From NCBI GenBank assembly GCA_964608495.1, contig CAZSOQ010000210.1, forward strand, positions 1-9,110: 9,110 nucleotides of DNA, read 5' to 3'. The stretch comes from JAKORR01 sp964608495. Its GTDB lineage: Bacteria > Armatimonadota > Zipacnadia > Zipacnadales > FEN-943. Both the position numbers and the translations under genes were made by a program. The notes beneath the pieces are model-generated. The model did not search any database. It worked only from the letters and a program-made list of their open reading frames with translations, and was not told the DNA's origin. This document shows positions 1 to 5,368 of the stretch, one piece after another (the first letter of the stretch is position 1; every line of letters begins with the position of its first letter).

Positions 1-1814
1 GGATAGGGATCTCCGAGGAGGCGCAGGAGGCGGGGGCGCGGCTTCGAAAGGCCGGGCATAGCCTGGTCTACGTGGCGGCCGAGGGGAAGGTGCTCGCGGT
101 GGTGGGCCTGCGCGACCGGGCACGGCCCGAGGCGGCGGAGGCGGCGGCGCGCCTGCGAGAGGCGGGCGTGGGGCGCCTGATCGTGCTGACGGGGGACAAC
201 GAGCAGGCGGCGCGGGCCGTCGCCGAGGAAGTGGGGATCGAGGAGGTGGTGGGGGGGCTGATGCCGGACGGCAAGCTCGCCTTCCTGCGACGGCTGCAGA
301 GCGAGGGGCTGCGAGTGGCGATGGTGGGGGACGGCGTCAACGACGCCCCGGCCCTGGCGGTGGCGGACGTCGGGATCGGCATGGGAGACCTGGGCACGGA
401 CATCGCGGCCGAGGCCGCGGATATCGTGCTGATGGCCGGGGACCTGACGAGGCTGCCGCGCCTGGTGGACGTGAGCCGGCGGGCGCTGCGGACCATTGAT
501 GAGAGCATCCGGTGGTTCGCCCTGGCCTTCAACGGCGCGTGGGTGATCGTGGCCGGTGCCGGGCTGATCACGCCCGTGATGGCTGCGGCCTTGCACCAGG
601 TCGGCTCGCTGCTGGTCGTGGGCAACTCGCTCCGGCTGCTGGGGACGGCGCGCGGGCTGGCGCGACGTCTGGGGCGACTGGCGGCAAGGGCCGGCGCCGC
701 GACGCGGGCGGCTTTCGACCTGCCTCCCCCGCCGAGCCGCGAGGACCTGGCGCGGCTGGCAGGCAAGCACGGGCCGGCCCTGCGGCAGTGGGGACCCGTG
801 GCGCTCCTGGTGGCCTACCTGCTGTCGGGTGTGCTGCGGGTGCAACCGGGCGACACGGCCGTGGTGCAGGTGCTCGGCGGGCTGGCGGGCCTCTATGGGC
901 CCGGGCTGCACTACCGTCCACCGTGGCCGATCGGGAAGGCGACCGTGGTGAAGACGGGCCTGGTGCGGCCGGTGGAGATAGGCTTCCGCACGGGTGTCGC
1001 AGGGGCTCCGGGACAGCCGCCCGTGTACGAGTGGAATGTCCAGCATCGGTCCAAGGGCTACCGAAAGGTCTTCGAGGAAGCCACCATGCTCACCGGGGAC
1101 GCGAACCTCCTGCACGTGAGCCTGGTGGTGCAGTACCGGGTGCGCGATCCGGTCAAGTTCCTGCTGCGCGTGCAGGACGCGGAAGCTCTCCTGCGGTGCT
1201 GCTGCGAACATGCCACGCGGTGCGCCGTGAACGGCATCGGGATGGCTGAAGGCCTGACCGTGGGCCGCGGGGCGGTGGAGGAGAGCATCCGGCGCGAGGC
1301 CCAGAGCATCGCGGATCGCTACGGTCTTGGCGTGGAGATCGCGCGCGTGGGTCTGCAGGACGTGCACCCGCCCCTGGAGGTCGTGGACGCCTTCCGGGAG
1401 GTGGCCAGCGCCGCCGAGGAGCGCCAGCGGAAGATCAACGAGGCCGAGGCGTACGCGGTCGAGCAGGTGAAGCTGGCCTACGGCGAGGCCAAGCGGAAGA
1501 CCGAGGACGCGCGGGCCTTCGTGAGCCAGCGGACGCTGGGAGCGACGGGCGAGGCGAGACGCTTCGCCCTGCGGCAGCAGGCCTACCGGCAGGGAGCCCA
1601 GCCGGAGCGCATCCGGCTGCACCTGCAGGCGGTGGACGAGAGCCTGGCGGCCCCCGAGAAGATCATCCTGGACAGCAGCGCGGTGGCGCGTCGGCAACTG
1701 CTGTTCCTGGGCCCCGACGGCCTGCGTCTGAGCCTGCCGGAAGGGTGGAGTGCGCCGGCCGGCGCCGCCGGTGCGGCCGAGGCTGGGCCGGCCGCCTCAG
1801 GAGGGACCCCATGA
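1..1814 (+). CDS. P1B-type metal-transporting ATPase C-terminal part fused to an HflK-like SPFH protein (5' end outside window)
   Basis: The frame is already open at base 3 and codes sensibly upstream of the GTG at 72, so the gene starts before the window; 603 residues are visible. Residues 1-160 are the end of a P-type ATPase catalytic domain: TGDN at 63-66, GDGVNDAPALA from 109, GTDIA at 131-135. Two membrane helices follow (about 170-193 and 195-213), ending in a GSLLVVGNSLRLL segment typical of the last helix of heavy-metal (P1B) pumps. The DKTGT site and ion-binding CPC-type motif would lie upstream, so the metal is unknown. After a proline-containing linker comes another helix (263-278), then a full HflK-like SPFH domain (RVQPGD, PGLHYRPPWPI, TGDANLL, VQYRVRDPVKFLL) and a coiled-coil tail (about 475-550, INEAEAYA). 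A P-type ATPase ends in the cytosol and HflK begins there, so the fusion is topologically sensible. The role is inferred: a pump tethered to an HflK/HflC assembly. Confidence 0.9.
   Translation, partial: IGISEEAQEAGARLRKAGHSLVYVAAEGKVLAVVGLRDRARPEAAEAAARLREAGVGRLIVLTGDNEQAARAVAEEVGIEEVVGGLMPDGKLAFLRRLQSEGLRVAMVGDGVNDAPALAVADVGIGMGDLGTDIAAEAADIVLMAGDLTRLPRLVDVSRRALRTIDESIRWFALAFNGAWVIVAGAGLITPVMAAALHQVGSLLVVGNSLRLLGTARGLARRLGRLAARAGAATRAAFDLPPPPSREDLARLAGKHGPALRQWGPVALLVAYLLSGVLRVQPGDTAVVQVLGGLAGLYGPGLHYRPPWPIGKATVVKTGLVRPVEIGFRTGVAGAPGQPPVYEWNVQHRSKGYRKVFEEATMLTGDANLLHVSLVVQYRVRDPVKFLLRVQDAEALLRCCCEHATRCAVNGIGMAEGLTVGRGAVEESIRREAQSIADRYGLGVEIARVGLQDVHPPLEVVDAFREVASAAEERQRKINEAEAYAVEQVKLAYGEAKRKTEDARAFVSQRTLGATGEARRFALRQQAYRQGAQPERIRLHLQAVDESLAAPEKIILDSSAVARRQLLFLGPDGLRLSLPEGWSAPAGAAGAAEAGPAASGGTP
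1799..1805 (+). promoter_or_regulatory. Shine-Dalgarno site of hflC
   Basis: AGGAGGG lies 5 bases before the ATG at 1811, inside the last codons of the ATPase-HflK gene. It decides the hflC start against an open frame that extends 22 codons further upstream to 1745. With the ATGA stop/start overlap it indicates coupled translation. Confidence 0.8.
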
Positions 1815-2686
1815 GCCTGAGAAACTGGGTTCTGGTCACAGCCCTGATGGCTGTGGCGCTCAAGCTGTGCCTGTTCACCGTGGACGAGACGCAGATGGCG
1901 GTGCTGACGTCCTTCGGCAGGCCGGTGGCCACGATCGCCACGGCGGGCCTGTACGCCAAGTGGCCGTGGCACTCGCGGATCGTCTTCGACCGGCGACTGC
2001 GAGCCTATGACCCGCCGCCGTCGGAGTTCCTGACAGCCGACAAGAAGAATCTGATCGTGGATAACTACGTGTGCTGGCGGGTTAGGGACCCGGTGAGGTT
2101 CCTCGGCGCCGTGGGCAATGTGACGGGGGCGGAGATGCGCATCCACGACATCGTGTGGGCTACAGTGTCGGCGGCCATCGGCGGGCAGCCCATAGACGCG
2201 ATCCTGAACACTGAGGCGAAGGCGATACGGACCGACGCGATGATGGCTGAGGTGACGGCCCAGTGCGCGCGGCAGGCGGACATGGACTACGGCGTCGAGA
2301 TCGTGGACGTGGCCATCAAGCGCCTGGGCTTCCCCGACCAAAACAAGCAGAGCGTGTTCGACCGGATGCGGGCCGAACGCCAGCGCATCGTCAAGCAGTA
2401 CCAGGCCGAGGGCGAGAGCGAGGCGATGAAGATCCGGGCCCAGGCGGACAGGAAGAAGACGGAGATCTTGGCGGAGGCCTACCGCCAGTCGGAGATCACG
2501 CGAGGTGAGGGCGAGGCCAAGGCCAGCCGCGTGTACGCGCGGGCGCATGGCGCCGACCCCGAATTCTACAAGTTCCTGCGGACCCTGGAGTCGTACAAGA
2601 AGGTTTTCGGCGAGAAGACGACGGTGGTGCTGTCGTCGGACTCCGAGCTGCTGCGACTGCTGACGAAGGGAGACGCCGGGCAGTAG
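1811..2686 (+). CDS. hflC: HflC-like SPFH/prohibitin-family membrane protein
   Basis: 291 residues, close to the usual HflC length. In E. coli HflC pairs with HflK in a membrane-anchored cage around the FtsH protease and modulates it; the same kind of assembly is inferred here. Residues 6-24 form one membrane helix. VDETQMAVLTSFGRPV and AGLYAKWPW follow the family's opening pattern, and WRVRDPVRFL lies in the SPFH core. From about residue 185 the C-terminal helix carries the HflC hallmark RMRAERQRIVKQYQAEGE, then AEAYRQSEITRGEGEAKA and PEFYKFLRTLESYKK. The start at 1811 is chosen because the ATG overlaps the preceding stop (ATGA), has a good ribosome site and puts the helix at the N-terminus. 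The protein is followed in the same frame by a TAG and five codons before the next hflK. HflC is firmly preferred over HflK because of the C-terminal hallmark. Confidence 0.93.
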   Translation: MSLRNWVLVTALMAVALKLCLFTVDETQMAVLTSFGRPVATIATAGLYAKWPWHSRIVFDRRLRAYDPPPSEFLTADKKNLIVDNYVCWRVRDPVRFLGAVGNVTGAEMRIHDIVWATVSAAIGGQPIDAILNTEAKAIRTDAMMAEVTAQCARQADMDYGVEIVDVAIKRLGFPDQNKQSVFDRMRAERQRIVKQYQAEGESEAMKIRAQADRKKTEILAEAYRQSEITRGEGEAKASRVYARAHGADPEFYKFLRTLESYKKVFGEKTTVVLSSDSELLRLLTKGDAGQ

Positions 2687-2701
2687 GCGTGCGAAGCCGC
2701 G

Positions 2702-3676
2702 ATGAGTGACGGCCCCCAGGAGACAACCCGAGGCAGCAGGGCCCGGCGCTGGGCGCTGGGCGCGCTGGCCCTGTGGCTACTGACCGGGCTGTACGTCGTG
2801 CGGCCCGAAGAGCAGGGCGTCGTGCGGCTGTTCGGCGAAGTGATCGCGGGCCGCGTGCCGCCAGGGCTGCACTGGCGGGCGCCGTGGCCGCTCACGCGGC
2901 TGAACAAGGTGCGCGCCAGCCAGGCCCGCCGCGTGAGTGTGGGCTTCGACCTGGCGGACGAGGCCACGGGGAGGCGATCCGAGCCGCGACTCGGGCAGTT
3001 CGTGACCGGCGACGAGAACATCCTGAGCCTGCAGCTCGTGGCGCAGTACTGCGTGGATGACCCCGTGAGGTACTTGTTCCGGGCCGAGGGGCTGGACGGC
3101 CTGGTGGCGGCGACGGCCGAGGCGGCGCTGACGCGGACGGTGCAGGACCATCGGGTGGACGAGGTGCTGACGGAGGAGCGGGCGGAACTGCAGGAGCGGA
3201 CGCGGCAGGAGGCCATGCGCCTACTGGCGACGTACGACGTGGGCGTGCGTCTGGTGAGCGTGAGTGTGACGACGGCCTTCCCGCCGGCGGAGGTGAGCGA
3301 CGCCTTCAAGGCGGTGGCGAGCGCGCGGGGGGACCGGGACCGGATCATTGACGAGGCGCGGGCCTACGAGAACGAGGTGATGGCGAAGGCGCGGGGCGAG
3401 GCCGAGGCGCTGGTTCAGCAGGCCGAGGCCTACCGGCGAAGAGCGGTGGCCGAGGCGGAGGGAAACGCGGCGCGCTTCCGGGACCTGTGGGCGGAGTATA
3501 CGAAGGCGAGGAAGGTAATGCGGGCGAGGCTGTACGTGGAGTCGATGGAAGAGCTGCTGCCGAAGATGAGAGTGATCGTGGCCGACTCGGCTGGGGGAAC
3601 GCGGCCCCTGGACCTGGGGATCGTGAGCGCCTCGCCGCCGGCCGAGCCGAAGGCTCAGGGAACGGAAGGGCGGTGA
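2702..3676 (+). CDS. hflK: Second HflK-like SPFH membrane protein (free-standing)
   Basis: 324 residues with a cytosolic N-terminus, one membrane helix (about 17-33) and a full SPFH domain expected outside the membrane. Seen motifs are VRPEEQGVVRLFGEV, PGLHWRAPWPL, VTGDENI (101-107), VAQYCVDDPVRYLF, FPPAEVSDAFKAVASARGDRDR and DEARAYENEV, then an alanine/glutamate-rich coiled coil with EGNAARFRDLWAEY and RLYVESMEELL. This order is that of HflK rather than HflC. The gap after hflC is 15 bp and shows no clear Shine-Dalgarno site, so translation probably depends on ribosomes finishing hflC; no alternative start exists between the hflC TAG and the ATG. It is a paralogue of the HflK half of the fusion two genes upstream, so the operon would supply two HflK types and one HflC. 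The partner protease is not in the window. Confidence 0.92.
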   Translation: MSDGPQETTRGSRARRWALGALALWLLTGLYVVRPEEQGVVRLFGEVIAGRVPPGLHWRAPWPLTRLNKVRASQARRVSVGFDLADEATGRRSEPRLGQFVTGDENILSLQLVAQYCVDDPVRYLFRAEGLDGLVAATAEAALTRTVQDHRVDEVLTEERAELQERTRQEAMRLLATYDVGVRLVSVSVTTAFPPAEVSDAFKAVASARGDRDRIIDEARAYENEVMAKARGEAEALVQQAEAYRRRAVAEAEGNAARFRDLWAEYTKARKVMRARLYVESMEELLPKMRVIVADSAGGTRPLDLGIVSASPPAEPKAQGTEGR

Positions 3677-4203
3677 GGGACCTTAGGCCGATCCTGGCCG
3701 TCGTGGTGACCGCCGTCGTGCTGGGGGCCGGCCTGCTGCTGAGCAGTCGCGGAGCGCGGCCGGTGTCGTCGCCGGCACGGGAGGCCGGCCCGGACGCTGC
3801 CGTGTGGGCGCTGTTCGAGGCGCAGAGGAAGGGAGATGTGGCCCGGTATTTGGCGCAGTTGACGGGGGACGCTCGCCGCGGGGCCGAGCAGAGCCTGAAG
3901 GAGACCGGCCGGCGGGCCTTCCAGGACTACCTCCGGCGGCGGGACGCGGAGATCAAGGGCATCGGCGTGAAGGGGCGCGAGGAGCAGGAGGACGGCTCGG
4001 TCACGCTGCTGGTGGACCTGGTCTACACGGACGGCCAGGAAGAGCATCGGTTTGACGTGAGGCGGGAGGGCGGTGCGTGGAGGATAGCGGCGGTGAGCGG
4101 AGGGACGCGACACCCCAGCCTGATCCCCTACGGGACGCCCGTGGTGCCGCTCGGGAAAGACGAGCCGCCCGCGGAGCCGTCGGCCGGACAGAGCCGGCCC
4201 TAA
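3673..4203 (+). CDS. Small membrane-anchored protein, probable NTF2-like/DUF4878-type domain
   Basis: 176 residues from a GTG start that overlaps the hflK stop (GTGA). A purine-rich GGAAGGG sits just 2 bases before the start, so translational coupling is likely more important than this site. An open frame extends 62 codons upstream inside hflK, but residues before the GTG look like out-of-frame translation. Residues 4-24 are a hydrophobic anchor without a lipoprotein cysteine. The rest, from about 40 to 150, has the helix-then-sheet pattern of NTF2-like folds: VWALFEAQRKGDVARYLAQL, a helical stretch, then strands TLLVDLVYTD, EHRFDVRREGGAWRIAAV. The final Arg-x-Glu-Gly-Gly-x-Trp-Arg-Ile strand is characteristic of such domains. 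The tail is Pro/Glu-rich. The function is unknown. Its place at the end of the SPFH operon suggests an accessory subunit on the outer membrane face, which is inference. The domain call rests on pattern only. Confidence 0.82.
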   Translation: MRDLRPILAVVVTAVVLGAGLLLSSRGARPVSSPAREAGPDAAVWALFEAQRKGDVARYLAQLTGDARRGAEQSLKETGRRAFQDYLRRRDAEIKGIGVKGREEQEDGSVTLLVDLVYTDGQEEHRFDVRREGGAWRIAAVSGGTRHPSLIPYGTPVVPLGKDEPPAEPSAGQSRP

Positions 4204-5360
4204 CCTCGGGCCGCAGACAGGTAGGTCACCGCCAGGATGATGGGCACCGCGTTGCCGGCGGACCTGATGCGCAGGGACTCCACGGCCACGTCGGGGCGAG
4301 GGTTGGTCCACTTCAACATGCCGACGCCCACGGGCTTGTGGAGAGCGTCCTCGCCCCGCCAGACGATCTTCCAGCTCTCGAGGTCGCGAGGGTCGTCGAA
4401 GTTGCCGATCTCCACCCCGGCTCGCACTTCCACCGAGACGCTCTCGCCGTCGGCGTAGGCGATCTCGTAGGTCACGCAGGGCGAGCGAGCGGCGAGGTCG
4501 GCCCAGGCGGCCGCCTGGAGGAAGCAGACGGCGGCCAGCTTCTTGCCGACAGGTATGGGCTCGGTCTCGGCCGGAAGGTCGGGGAGCCGCGTACCCCTAA
4601 GGATGGCGCAGGTGCGGCCCAGGTTGTCGCCGGGCCGGGGGATGTAGAAGGTCACCTCATCGGTCTCTAGGTTACCTTCGGGCAGGGCGAAGAGGTCGTG
4701 CATGCCGGTATCCAGGAAGCTCCCGCGTCCGTCGCCCGCGATGCCGTCGCTGCGGCCGCGGTTGGCCGCGTCACGCAGCGAGATGGGCCTCCCCGTGCCG
4801 TAGGTGTCTGAGACGACGAGGTTGTCGAAGTAGGCGGTGCCCGTGGCGCCCTGGATGCCGAGGTCGAGGAAGATACGGCTGGCCCTCTCGTCCAGGTCCA
4901 CTTTGAGACTCCTCTCGACCCAGTCGGAGGTGCCCAGCCAGCGCGCCGCGGCGTTCTGCGTTCCCTTCACGCCCTCGACGGTCTGGCCGACGTGGAACTT
5001 GGCTGTGCTGTAGGTCTGAGGCCCCACCTTCACGTCCTCAAGCTTGACCATGGCGCGGATCTCGATGGTGGTGCCGCCATGCTTCGCTGGGTCCAGGTCG
5101 GTGGTGAGGTACCCCGTGCCGCCCTCGGCCGTGACGCGCAGGCAATTGCCCTCCACGCCGCCAGGCACCAGCTCGATGCTGGCCGAGCCATTGATGTTCT
5201 TCGTCCACCGCGGGTCGAGGGTCTCGAAGTCGTCGGTGAAGATGACTCCCGCCGGGGCGGGAGTAGCGGGGAGCGCCGCGGCGAGGATCAGGCCCGTGAG
5301 CAGGAGAGCCGGGACGCTCGCGCTGGGTACAGAGCCGACACGGCTGTCTCGTGGTCGCAT
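4200..5360 (-). CDS. Secreted two-domain protein with carbohydrate-binding-like jelly-roll half
   Basis: 386 residues with an N-terminal export signal: basic start, hydrophobic core around residues 15-31 (VPALLLTGLILAAALP), then Ala-Pro-rich. Residues about 40-185 read as a beta-sandwich of the carbohydrate-binding/LamG type: FTDDFETLDPRWTKN, GVEGNCLRVTAEGG, TIEIRAMVKL, WVERSLKVDLDE, and TAYFDNLVVSD, a closing strand very common in CBM-like modules. From about 190 a second beta-rich domain starts with DAANRGRSDGIAGDGRGSFLD and continues through PRPGDNLGRTCAILRG and YEIAYADGESVSVEVRAG. It resembles a domain I associate with large exported glycosidase-type proteins, but I cannot name it with certainty. 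No catalytic motif is seen. The gene lies 8 bp after the PHP-protein gene, so they are probably one operon and could act on the same polymer or glycan. A GTG at 5367-5369 is an alternative start three codons earlier. Confidence 0.87.
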   Translation of the reverse strand: MRPRDSRVGSVPSASVPALLLTGLILAAALPATPAPAGVIFTDDFETLDPRWTKNINGSASIELVPGGVEGNCLRVTAEGGTGYLTTDLDPAKHGGTTIEIRAMVKLEDVKVGPQTYSTAKFHVGQTVEGVKGTQNAAARWLGTSDWVERSLKVDLDERASRIFLDLGIQGATGTAYFDNLVVSDTYGTGRPISLRDAANRGRSDGIAGDGRGSFLDTGMHDLFALPEGNLETDEVTFYIPRPGDNLGRTCAILRGTRLPDLPAETEPIPVGKKLAAVCFLQAAAWADLAARSPCVTYEIAYADGESVSVEVRAGVEIGNFDDPRDLESWKIVWRGEDALHKPVGVGMLKWTNPRPDVAVESLRIRSAGNAVPIILAVTYLSAARG

Positions 5361-5368
5361 GGCTGCCA

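Noticed and set aside
72..74. GTG at 72 as the start of the first gene.
   Set aside because: The frame continues upstream to base 3 with residues (AGARLRKAGHSLVYVAAEGK) that fit the P-type ATPase, so the gene is cut by the window edge.
1583..2548. A 321-codon open frame on the minus strand.
   Set aside because: It is antisense to the ATPase-HflK fusion and hflC, has a His/Arg/Leu-rich translation and no ribosome site or motif.
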